Source: Lytechinus variegatus (taxonomy: Eukaryota > Echinodermata > Echinoidea > Temnopleuroida > Toxopneustidae). From it: 64,000 bases of DNA. Positions 13,110 through 24,200 of the stretch are shown here, in pieces (position 1 is the first letter of the stretch; each line of letters begins with the position of its first letter). The notes under the pieces are model-generated. The model made no database searches, was not told where the DNA came from, and saw nothing but the letters and a program-made list of their open reading frames with translations. The translations under genes and the position numbers were made by a program. Location: the NCBI RefSeq assembly GCF_018143015.1, contig NC_054741.1, positions 56,869,048 to 56,933,047 on the forward strand, written 5' to 3'.

Positions 13110-13273
13110 CCGAAAGCATATAAGATGATGCCCATCTGAACGAGCCGATTGATGGCGCCGACTTTTTTACTCTTGATCTGCACCATCTTAGGTGTGTCGT
13201 AATCGAAAAAGGTGTCCGACATGGACGTAAAAAGCGCCGTAATTTTCGTTCCCGAACCCATTTTGGCGTCCAT
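13110..13273 (-). CDS. P2X purinoceptor-like channel, first coding exon
   Basis: P2X proteins are trimeric ATP-gated cation channels of the plasma membrane with two membrane helices and a large cysteine-rich ectodomain. The 54 complete codons match the family's intracellular N-terminus: FFDYDTPKMVQIKSKKVG then INRLVQMGIILYAFG. The family motif Y-x-T-x-K is present at residues 25-29 (YDTPK), followed by SKKVG and the start of the first membrane helix. The ATG at 13273 is preferred because the upstream in-frame sequence is not P2X-like; a second ATG lies four codons in. The exon ends TTC GG before GTGAGT, phase 2, where vertebrate P2X genes also break after the first helix begins. Later exons should lie below 13108 but were not recognised, so the gene is partial here. 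Confidence 0.75.
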
Positions 13274-16200
13274 CAATGTCTCCGAGATAAAAGAACGATA
13301 GGAAGCAATGAGGTTGACTCTGGAGGTGATAATGGAAGGTCCCAAAGTGCGGAAGAGTGTTGATGTTCGCAGCAGAAGAGTTTATTACTCAAAAATGTTT
13401 TGAGTAATTCCTGGATAACTTGTATGAGTTTTAGGTACTGATGGCGAACCAATGGCCTTGGGAATCTGTATATTTCCAAAATGTCCTCTGGAGACTTTCT
13501 TGCTTGGAACTAATTCACTTCTTTGGTTTAATTATCTTAAAAATTTGGACTAAAGAAATGAGGTGTAGAATTAAATTCGAGTATTGATCACGAATGCGGT
13601 AGGGTGATGTCACGTTTATAAAGTTTGAAAAGAAAACAAATTGTATTTGTTGCTGTCCGGAAAGAGCAACAAGGCTTATCGTCGTGTTGATGTAGTTTCA
13701 GGTTACCAGTCCACAATTCACACAATTACGTGAAGTTCACTTTAAAATATCCTTACCTCTCCGCGAAATATTTCTTGTCAGTTAGGACATCTTCGCCAAC
13801 TATCCTGTTTTCCATCACCATAACATACACGGGAGACACATTTCATGAATACTTTAAGTATAGATTTCAAACGAGGCAAAGTGGTCTTGGACGAGAAATG
13901 AAAGAGGAGAATGCATGAATTCCCTGTCGCTGCTAATCATTCGATCCTTCCCTTATTCCTCACCGGAGCCTTGTGCATCTACGAATTGTGATGTCCTGTC
14001 ACGATCACGGCCGGAATCACCCGCCTAAAATGGAAGCCGTCGGGGTATAATCCTATGAATGTTCAATGTAATAATCAGATTAGATTTCTTCCCTCAAGGA
14101 TTCGACATGGAGGGCTTCGATGCGAGACAATGTCGGACAAAAAAATACAGAAAACAATTGTAACTAAAAACGTGTTGGATCTCAACGTCGCGATATTCTC
14201 AATCCAACGATGATTTCGATTCCGTCAAAAGCACGCCAACACAAAATGAGCACTGGTTACATCACGATTATAACAAATAAATCCAAATATATCAATGATA
14301 CGTTTATGGTCATATCGATGACCACTGATGGCCATGGCAGGGAATATTCATTGTATCATTCGTAGACTTAAGTCTTGACAAACCGACTAAAACATGCAGG
14401 GGAAAATCGGAAATTGGTGTAACCGATGTGTCTCACACGACCAAAGGGCACCCCTACTATAGGCCTACAGCTCTACTGCTCTCCAACAAATCCAACAGGT
14501 TCACACGATACGATAAACGACATTATCGTCCTCCCATATTATTCGTTTAATGAAAAGAAGGAACTCATTTGAGCCGCTGGTCGCCAAAAATGAACACACG
14601 GTGCAGAGAAGAACTGTCACCATGTGCCCCTAGATGTCCTTTTGAACAATTCCTCAATGATGGACCCTACAACTTCGAAGAGCTTGTCAGTGTCCCCTCC
14701 ACTCTCTCAGCTACGCACGTGAAATATAGGACAAGTTCGAAGGAAAAAAGTAGTACTAACGAGGGCGTTATCAAAGATAGATAGCACGACTGGTAACGGG
14801 CGAGCATACGCGTGTATGAGTTGCTCTGTCGCTATCTTCAGGCCTCGACGCTGATTCGTCGATGAGTGCGGTACGAAGTCATATAAAAGCAGGAGCGCTA
14901 ACTTTTTGCTGCGTGCGCAGGTTGTGACGTATTTGCTATCAGCATAAGACGTGAAGCAAGTAGAGAAGACCATCGAATGGCGTGTTCGCATTATTCAGGA
15001 TATCATCAAAGGTTTAATGATTTTGTGGTACAGCACAATATATCCATATTTCATGATAGAGCTCTTACCATCCCCATAATTGAGAATTATTACGTCACAA
15101 ATATCAATTGACAAAATGATTGTTTCCATGCCAGATGTGAGTAAACGTTCATGGGAACAAGCCCGTGGGACTGAGATTTGACATGATGACGTTCGGAACA
15201 TGGCTACTGATTTCAATTCAATCAAGACACAGGGGTACACGCACAACAACGTTCGCTTGCTGTTTAATGAATTAAATTCCGTAATGGACTGAGTTTGGAT
15301 GAGGGGAGTTCTTCGTTAACATGCTGGCATGCATGCTTTCATTACAAAACAGATTTTAAATTGTGATGATCCTTGCTAGTGGAATCCAGGAAATCTGTCG
15401 AATAAGTTTAAAATGCACTCCGGCAAATTTTATATTTTGGGCTTTGGCTAGATAAATAAACCCTTCTTAACCATTCCGAAGAATATCTTTGTCTAAACTA
15501 GGTAACCGTACAAGCCATTTTCTGAAAAGGTAGGCCTGATTAATAATTATAGTGGCGTAATAACCAAAATATTTTTAGGGGCCCGATATGGCGAATCGCT
15601 TAAAACCAATGAAAATTTGATAGCGAATTTTTTTTTCTCGAAATTTTTTATACGAAAATCCAGGTTTGTGATAGATTTTGACATAATGTTTACATAATAT
15701 AATATTCGAAAAATAATATCATATTTCAGCCTTACCCCTTTCCTTTTCTTTCCTTGTTTGTTCTTGGTCGTGACTATTTTTTTTTATTTTTTTGGAAGGG
15801 GGGGCATGAGCACCCCTCTCTCGGCCCAACCATCTCTACGCCAGTGAAGTTTCAAAAGCAGGAACAGAAAATATAGTCATTATTCTCTAAATAAAGCAAA
15901 TCTTTATTTGTGATGATTATCAAACGAAAATATTAAAATATGGAATTATCATTGTAATTAAATACTATATGTTCATAACATTCTATTCATTCTCGACTTG
16001 GAAATAAAGCATTGTGTAGATTATTCACCACACAAAACCTTGCGTTAACACATTCTGTTAGCAAATGCAAAGATTCGTTTTCAAAATTTTGTTCGTACAT
16101 TCGCCACGATGATGTTGGTGCGATGAAAAAGCACAGAGCTAAGCTCGGATAAGCTGTGTCCAAAGGCTGGCCAAAAGGGGCCTGCTCAGAAAATAAGCAG

Positions 16201-16387
16201 ATACACGCTATAATCAGGGATAATGAGCTTTTAAGAAGACGGACGGACGTCCATAAGACAGAGACATTCGGGTCAGGAACGATAATTACATGTAATAGCG
16301 CCCCCATGGCATCCTCACAAACTTGTAAGTAAAGGATGACTCTAAATTGGAAAGGTTGTCTAAATGTGTTGTAGACAGTGCACTGGT
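13274..16387. other. Upstream region of the P2X exon, no gene recognised
   Basis: This should contain the 5' UTR and promoter of the P2X-like gene, but no confident TATA box or upstream exon is visible. Short open frames at 14569-14784 (plus) and 15987-16307 (minus) have no recognisable domain. A poly-T/poly-G tract lies near 15776-15805. Confidence 0.35.
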
Positions 16388-16556
16388 GGGTGTTTCATAA
16401 AGCTTTTCGTAAGTTAAGAGCGACTTTAAGAACGACTGGTGATCCTTTCTTGTGGAAAATGGTATATTTCATTGGCGATGGTCAAGCGTGTAAGAAAGGA
16501 TCACCAGTCGCTCTTAAAATCGCTCTTAACTTACGAACAGCTTTATGAAACGGTCC
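16388..16556. mobile_element. Palindromic MITE
   Basis: The left arm TTTCATAAAGCTTTTCGTAA, then GTTAAGAGCGAC, faces GTCGCTCTTAAAATCGC, then TTACGAACAGC and TTTATGAAAC on the right. GGTGATCCTTTCTT faces AAGAAAGGATCACC inside. About 169 bp, non-coding, with a loop of about 40 bp. Confidence 0.7.
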
Positions 16557-19038
16557 CCAGGTCTGTTTTATGACAGAGAAAGAGGGAGTAGGGTGTTAAG
16601 AAAGAAAGGAATAAAGGACAAAAATGAATGGTGGTGGAAGATGATAGAAAATACAAACACACTCCCTTCATTCACTCTTTCTACCTTCTCCCACTCTGTG
16701 TCTCTCTTTCTTTTGCATTATCAAAAACTAACAATGATTTTGAGAAAAAAATTCTGTATTCTAATTTTCTAGCATAGGGGTACCTTTCACATCATTTGCA
16801 TTAAAAGTTAAGATTCTGTTCCCCGACCAAGGCTTGCATAATGATTTTCATGTTTACTGCTGTGTCGGGCAGCTAATACAAAGCAATATATATTCCATAC
16901 TATTAAGTTGGCTAACAGTCTGCATAAATTATTAACGATATGCTTCATGATAATAGGGATTGCGCCCCCTAATTCAGGTAATTCATTGAGTGCACCAACA
17001 TGATCAAGGCGCTACCACTGCAGGATTATAAGTGATAGAGCGGTGTAATTGGTCAAATTGAAGAGATACTCGGTAAAACAAGAAGGTCAACTCTGCTATT
17101 AGCTGCAATGGACCGGCTACTCGTTATGAATCTCTTCAAGGGAGAGGTAGTTCACAATGTGGTATAAAAACATCTTGACACTGTATAGGTGTCTTAATAC
17201 ATCCTACCATCGAGAAGGGGAGGGGGACGGGCGAGTGATGAAGTTTGGAGTAGGAATTGACGTTGGTATTGAGAGCGAAAAATTCAGCCGGTTAACGTAT
17301 ATTCTGTTATCATGCATCTCCCCGCCCTGCCCTCCAGCAAGATAGTGACGCCCCCCCCCAAAAAAAAAAAAATGAATGTCAGCAACAAACTTAACAATAA
17401 TATAATCCGACTGTGATCACCTGAAATAACTGAATTTGCCTGCGATGTGCTGACTTAAAAGTTCCAGTGCAGTCAAAGTATTTGACGGAAACTTCACACA
17501 CTTACACTTTTAATTACAATAAAACTTTATGAAAGAAGGGAACGTTGAATATCCCCCGGAATAGCTTCACTCCCTCAGATCCCAGAGGGTGGAGAGGTAT
17601 TGACAACTGTACTTTTACAGGATGAGTTAAGGATCAACATTACCATTTGATATCATACACATTTTAAGCAGGTTTGACTGAAATCTCTTCACATCCTAAA
17701 ATTTTCAATTCAAACGCGCCGTGTTTCCTCATCTACCGCTATTTTCTTGCTAGTCAATGTTCGATCGATGGAACATTACAAAAGAAAAAAGAAATGGGTG
17801 CAACCCTTCTCATCGGTATAGTCACGCCATCTAGACCTGACATGCCACTATCTTCGGCGACTCTTAACCTGGTAGGATGGCAGAAAGGGAGAAAATATCG
17901 TATAAGAGGGATGGTAAATGCCTCGAGACAGGCAGGAGGAAATGAACAGAAGCGAGCAAGATGCTAGATTGGTGGACAGTATTTGATTAGGGACACGAAC
18001 TGGCTGCTTTTCTTTCATGGGCCTAATGGGATAAATTATGGAGATCTTGGATTGGATCAGACAGTAACTAAGAAACGGACCCTTCTTAAATTGGTGAGCT
18101 GTGGGATTCGAGAAGTAGAAGAAGAGGGGAGCAGCATCACCAAGAGGGAGGGAGAGAGAAAGAGACGATTTAATTGACATCGAATGAGTATAAAAGGAGA
18201 ATCGAAAGATGTTCAAAAGCACCTGATGCTTGGGGATCTTATTATGCAGCAATAAACTAAATTTCATCCCGGAGGCAGCTTTGTAGTCGACATAGTAAGA
18301 GATTTTAGAGACACATGAACGCGAGAATCTAAAAAAGTTTGGGAATCGCCAAATTATGACGAAGAAGAAAAAGAGCCAACGGTAGAAAAACATCAAACGT
18401 ACTTTACAACTTCATATTTCATAAACTTGTATTCATACCTTAAACGAACGTGTGGGTATGTGCACACGTCTGTGTGTGCGTGAAAAGATAGAAGACGGAT
18501 GGTGAACGGGAGAAAAAAAACGATGTGAGTACAAGGTGAGCCAAGAGAGAGAGAGGGGGGAGAGAGGTTGATTACGGTTAGTATAAATAGTCTATTCTAT
18601 GTCAACATGCATTTATGTTAATACTAATACCAAGTTCAGCCGAAATTTTAAAAAATACTAAAGAGGGAAATCTTACCTGTATCGCCTGATTTTTTTTTAA
18701 GTTGGACAAAAAAATAGATAAAGGACAAAAAGGAAACCAGTATTCTATCGGTGTTTCGTTTTCAAGGAGTTTTTGGGTGATGGCGCTGTTGATGAAATCT
18801 ATCTGGTTGTGATGAAAACCATCGATGCAAATTAAATATCATCTGGTGTCTTGCAGAACTCGATCTGGGAACTTCGAGTCTGAAAGAAAACGATATTGTT
18901 GATGAGATTGCCATTGATATAAGGTATGATACGAAACATGAATTCAATTTATATTGAACATTTTTCATGGCTAATATCCTTAAGCAGGATAGATATATAT
19001 TTGATTTGCAAATTGTGATAGATGATGGTACGTGTATA
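16557..19038. other. Unassigned intergenic DNA
   Basis: No gene recognised. The 182-codon minus frame at 17848-18396 is the longest here, but it is rich in Ser/Phe/Leu, has no recognisable domain and is overlapped by plus-strand frames, so I do not call it. GA-rich tracts occur near 18545-18565. Confidence 0.35.
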
Positions 19039-19040
19039 TA

Positions 19041-20121
19041 CAGTGCGTCCCACGAAAAAAGAAAGCCCGTTTCCAAAGATAGATTTTACAATCATTAAAG
19101 GACAAGTCCACCCCATCGAAAAGTTGATTTGAATAAAAAGAGAAAAATCCTATGAGCATAACGCTGAAAATTACATCAAAATCGGATCTAAAATAAGAAA
19201 GTTATGACATTTTAAAGTTTCGCTTAATGTTACAAAATAATTATATGCACATTCTGGCTGGTATCCAAATGAGGAGACTATGACATCATCCACTCACTAT
19301 TTCTTTTGTATTTTATTATATGAAATATTCTAATTTTCTCCTCATTGTCAAGTGATACAACGATTAATTCTTCCCTTAACATGTGGAAATAGCGTTGTTT
19401 AATACTGTATGGTTAGGTCAAGTTGGTCCTTATTGTCAAATCTATAAAAAATGAATTATTGTATAATCCATACAATAAAAAACAAAAGAAATAGTGAGTG
19501 ATGGACATCATCGACTGAGTCACCAAGTTGTGCATATCACTGTTTTGTGAATGATAAGCGAAACTTTAAAATGTCATAACTTTCTTATTTTACATCCGAT
19601 TTTGATGAAATTTTCAGCACTTTGCTAGTTTGATTTTTCTTTATTCATTCAAGTCAGCATTTTCCTGGGGTGGACTTACCTTTAAATATGATTTTACTAC
19701 ATGAATCTGATACTTATGGTAAGAGTGGAATCTCGACAGCTTAGCAAATCATTCAAGCATGGCAGGTTACAGACAATGAATATAATTATAATGAGACCTA
19801 TTAGAAACGATTTGCATAGAAACTCACGTGTTAATCTGAATCCACACTCATTTCAGGATCAGCGAGAGAAACTTAACTAAGAATACAAAAGAAATGCTTA
19901 CAAGTTAATAGTCAAATAAGCGCGACTGTCGCATCACGAATCGATCGTGTCAATTTTTCCTGCGCGCGTTCAGTGTTCGTCACGTTCGTCACATTTTAGG
20001 TATCAAAATGTAGAGAAATAATTGAATTGTACGAAGATGTAAATGAAATATCACAACTAATTTTACTTTCAAGAAAAATATGTGGAAATCCTAGTTTCGT
20101 TTTTCTTCTGGGACGCACTGT
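19041..20121. mobile_element. Non-autonomous TA-flanked (Tc1/mariner-type) element
   Basis: The left end begins CAGTGCGTCCCA directly after TA (19039-19040). The right end is TGGGACGCACTG followed by TA (20122-20123). Terminal inverted repeats starting CAGTGCGTCC and a TA target duplication are typical of the Tc1/mariner superfamily. The element holds no transposase frame; more than half of it is a second element (19095-19685). The same terminal sequence ends the elements at 44016-46536 and, in variant form, 32147-32340. Confidence 0.75.
19095..19685. mobile_element. Dispersed 0.6 kb MITE, family C copy 1
   Basis: It begins TTAAAGGACAAGTCCACCCC and ends GGGGTGGACTTACC then TTTAA, an inverted repeat. 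Subterminal blocks are also inverted: TAAGAAAGTTATGACATTTT on the left faces AAAATGTCATAACTTTC on the right, and TTTCGCTTA faces TAAGCGAAA. A second copy lies at 56583-57183 in the same orientation with the same block order. It is nested in the element at 19041-20121 and therefore younger than it. Confidence 0.8.
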
Positions 20122-20123
20122 AC

Positions 20124-20995
20124 AAGAATTTTCTCCGTACTACCCTCTCTCCCCTTTTCTTTCCCTCATCGCTTTCTCTCTATCTCTCTTTCCTATATAC
20201 GTTCCCCTCTCCGCCCCTTCTGTTTTAGTCCTTGTAAATTTCGCATTCCGCTATGTAAGGGAAGACAGGTGGACTTAAATGGGCGTATGAGGGCGTGTTT
20301 GTGTGTGTGGGAGGGGGGGTGTTGGGGTGTTTGCGAAGGTGGGGGTGAGTGGGCTTGTGTGAGTGCGTGCATAAACTGTATGTGCGTGTTTGCTAGCCAT
20401 CACGATTTACATAGTTCGCTCCTGATAGCCTCTCTTCCATTCTTGCCTTCCATAATCTGCCATACGACAATCGATTTAATTATGTGTTCTAGATTCCAGG
20501 AGCAAACTAGGTCAATAATTGCAACCTCCTGACGAAGAGTTGTTTATCATTTTTAGTTTATTAATCTTCAAAGAATTTGCGCATCATTTCAGGATGGTGA
20601 GAGTAAATCATGTCAAATTTCAAAAATATTTCGAAATATATGATCCTTATGAGTTCTGTTGTGTTTTTGTACAAGAAGCCATGCCCACGCACCAGCAATG
20701 ATTGAATGAGCATGCCATACTAACAATGATTGGAGATATCTGAATGATGTGGCTTACTCGAACCAGAAATTAAATCACGAGGGCTAAGACCTGTTTACAG
20801 TAGAGTGTTGAAAAATCAAATATTTCTAGTTGCCAAAACCTAAACAAACTATTACAATCAAAACTTTGATTGTAGGCATCAACGGAAAGACAACTATTTT
20901 GTACAATAACTAGAATAAAGATTGAGTTATGAAATAGTGATAGGCCCTCCTATTAGCCTAGATCTAAACTGTCAATCGATGAAGTATGTAACACA
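20124..20995. other. Intergenic DNA downstream of lectin gene 1
   Basis: This lies 3' of the minus-strand CTLD/PAN gene that ends at 20996, so the region nearest 20995 should hold its 3' UTR. A T/C-rich tract (20140-20220) and a GT-rich tract (20290-20390) are the only notable sequence. No gene is recognised. Confidence 0.4.
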
Positions 20996-21294
20996 CTATC
21001 CTTTCATAACAAAGTATTTACATCCTTCCTCATAGTGCATATCCCCGCTGTCAGCCCCCATCAGCTCACAACGCCCCTCCCCCGGCTGTCCCGGAGGCCG
21101 GATGAAGTTGAAGGAGTAGCACCCTCTCCAAAGATTGCAAGCTGCGCCACATTCTGTCCCGCTCCTGACACCAAAAGGTTCCTTAATTGGTGTACTCGAT
21201 TGACACCAGTCCTGCAACGCAACACCCGTCGAAGTGTCGTGCTTGATGACGTAGGTTTGAGAAAAGGATGAGATGGCGTGTTCAGTAGCCGGTA
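20996..21294 (-). CDS. Gene 1 exon 4: PAN/Apple domain and stop
   Basis: The acceptor follows CTCTTTATTTGCAG and the frame runs to TAG at 20998-20996. A linker of about 25 residues leads into a PAN/Apple module: DWC, TECGAAC, GCYSFNF, RCEL, GCKYF. The cysteine spacing and the C-x-x-F-x-F segment fit the family. Confidence 0.85.
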
Positions 21295-24200
21295 CTGCAA
21301 ATAAAGAGAGAACAATGACCGTAGAAGATATGTCAGAAATAAATCACAATCTGAATTAAATTGAATTTACAGATGAATGGAGTGCAAACATTGGTTAATT
21401 GATAATCTAAAAAAAAATAATGAAAATAAACCCATTAGTTGGCTTAAACTGACCCTGGCCCTTTTCTAAAGTAAAATATCAGGAATTCTGTTAATTGGGT
21501 ATTGACTTTTTCACAAACATTGATTGAAAAACACTAGTTGTTATTTCAAATATTATAAACATGCACGTTCCCTCTTGATCCAGTGATGGGTATAAACTTT
21601 AGAAGTGTATTAAAGCTGCATTGTGGAGATTTGATGATATAAATGCACCATGAGAAATTGGTAGATCTACATAAAACAAAATCAATGATAAATTCAAATA
21701 ACATTCAACTGATGCCAAACCTTCCTATGGTCACAGTTAACTTGATAACATAAACAGCAGACCTATGAATGTTACCTGTACTGAATCTTTACAACCTCCT
21801 TCAACGATTTGGTAATTCCTCAGAAGTATTAGTCACCCACCTTTTTATGTTTATTATTGTTGTTATGCGTTAGTCATTAAACCGCAACGGCGTATATAAA
21901 TAAAGCGTGTTTTAGTGAAAGTATTTTACGATTTTACATGCAAATTCCAGGATTTAATATTCATTGTGCCTTTCTCATATAGAATCATCAATTTGATGAA
22001 AATAAGTTTGAAATAAACATCTTTTTAAAGTGATAAAGAAATACCGAGGGGGGGGGGTAAATATGTTGAAACGCAAACATTATAATTTCCACAAAGAATC
22101 AAGGGATGAAATGTTTTTTCACGACCAAGAAAATTGATTGATTGATTTCATTCGTCAAGAATATCACAGGAGAATACAATGAAATTGAAGAATTGAAGAA
22201 TTGACAAGATAACCCATGAAAAACGAAAGGCTCATTTTCCAATGGGGTCATATTGTTAGTATAAAATATTAATATATTGTAACAAAAAGTATAAACTACG
22301 ACAAGTACTGGATTATGGTAAAAAATACATATCCATCAGTCAAATAATTTGCAAACATCTGAAGCAAACAATAATCTACCTAATGTATGAAACAATATTA
22401 TATTTTAACATACCCTGCATAATCTACAACACTAGAAACTAACAGTACAAAATGTGTGATTTTTACTGGTAATACTGTTCTCAAGTAGCTTCCACTTTGA
22501 GTGTTTCTTTAATGCACTCTTAAATTGAAGAAAAAAACAAATTCAAGATAAAGAAATAAAAGGTAAAGGAAGAGGAAATTATTATATTTCAAAATCTGTG
22601 ATTTTTTTGTATGAAAAATACAATCTTTTTAACAGTTTTGCTCCATCCGTCATATCTGCACTCTTCAAAATTTGGGCGCATTACGATATTGTATAAGATG
22701 GCAAATCAACTTACGTTCACATACAGTAGGTCCTTCGAAGTTTTTATTTTGTTGCACCCATCCACTGGTCGGATTCTGGATATTCATTGTGGCGCCATTT
22801 TGTTTACTCGCTGACTTATTTTCATCAGGATTTCCAGGACTCCAATCTGAAACAGCAAAAAAAAAGGATGAAAGAAAAAATTGACGACTTCTTGAAATTG
22901 AATGCAAGCCAGATACAATGTCTTCTTCGTTACCTTTCGCATTGTTTTAGTCAATGATTTTAGAACCCACCGATAACCTCTTTTAAAAGGAATGTGAATA
23001 CTTCGATCTTCACAAAAGAATTAATGAAAAAGAATATAAAATATTATTAATTTGAAGTTTAAGTCACTCACTTCTAAGAAACGCACCATTAAATACAGGG
23101 GGGGGGCTGGAAGTTTGGGTTAATGCAATATTTTTTCCTTTCTTCTTTGAGCAAATTTTTTTCCTTATTTCATTGAGACAATTTTTTCACCTTTCAGATG
23201 ATTTTTCAGTGGACTAAGTTTTTTTTTTACTCTGATGGTGGGTCAAGTTTTTTATTTATTATTCATTTATTTGTTATTATCATTTTTTTTTTTTTTTTGG
23301 GGGGGGGGTTCCAGCCCCCTTCTGGATATCTTCTGGTACGTCCCTCATGTGCATATACAGACTGAGGTACTTGGGTGGTGTTACGTGAATAACGAGCTCA
23401 TGTTGTGCTGTGTAAAGGAAGTTGATTCTCCTCTTGAATTCTAGTGGGGGTTAAAAATCAAAGTGATAAAATAGAAATCGAATGCGATTACATTTTTAAA
23501 ACAATGATCAAGAGTGGAGGTTGAGGTGCCGTGGTCGAGTGGTCTAAGGCGCTTGATTGGAGCTCCGAGGATGGCGGGTTCGATTCCCGGCACTGCACTT
23601 ATGCCCTTGAGCAAGGCATTTTATCCACACTGCTGTTTTATCGTACACCAAATTCATAAAAATAATAATAATAATAATAATCCGCTTTTATATAGCGCTT
23701 AATCCATCGGAACGACGTTTCTAAGCGCTTTACAGATTTGCTATATGCACTGTGAATAAACATGTAGGACTTGTTAAAAAAACGAAATGGGGGCATAAAG
23801 GCCAGTGTCCCTAATCTGTTCTGACATGCCGAAGGGAGATAATCAATGTTACAATTAAGCGAGCTGAAAATTGTCGTGAAAAGAAAATACAGTCAGTCTG
23901 CAAGCCCCTGTGTTAATGAGCAAATGAGCAAGATTTATGCAAGTCCTCTCGTGGCTGAATTCATGTCCCTGCAATATCTCGTGAATTGTGAGACTTTTTT
24001 CTCAAAGAATTTAAACACTTTCTCTTTGAGTAATATTGATTATTTTTGTACCATGGAAAAGAGTAAATGTTACTCTTTTATACTGGTTATTTATTTTGAT
24101 AAATAAATGATTTTTCTTACCTAAAAAGATGCATCAATCAGAATTTTCTTCCTCTGTTTTCACTAGTCTTGCAAATTGTGCAACATTTTGTGTTTTAGGC

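Noticed and set aside
17848..18396. 182-codon minus frame
   Set aside because: No recognisable domain, biased toward Ser/Phe/Leu, overlapped by plus frames, no splice or start context favouring it.
23519..23595. Functional tRNA gene
   Set aside because: A and B boxes are perfect, but acceptor and T-stem pairing fail and SINE tail sequence follows.
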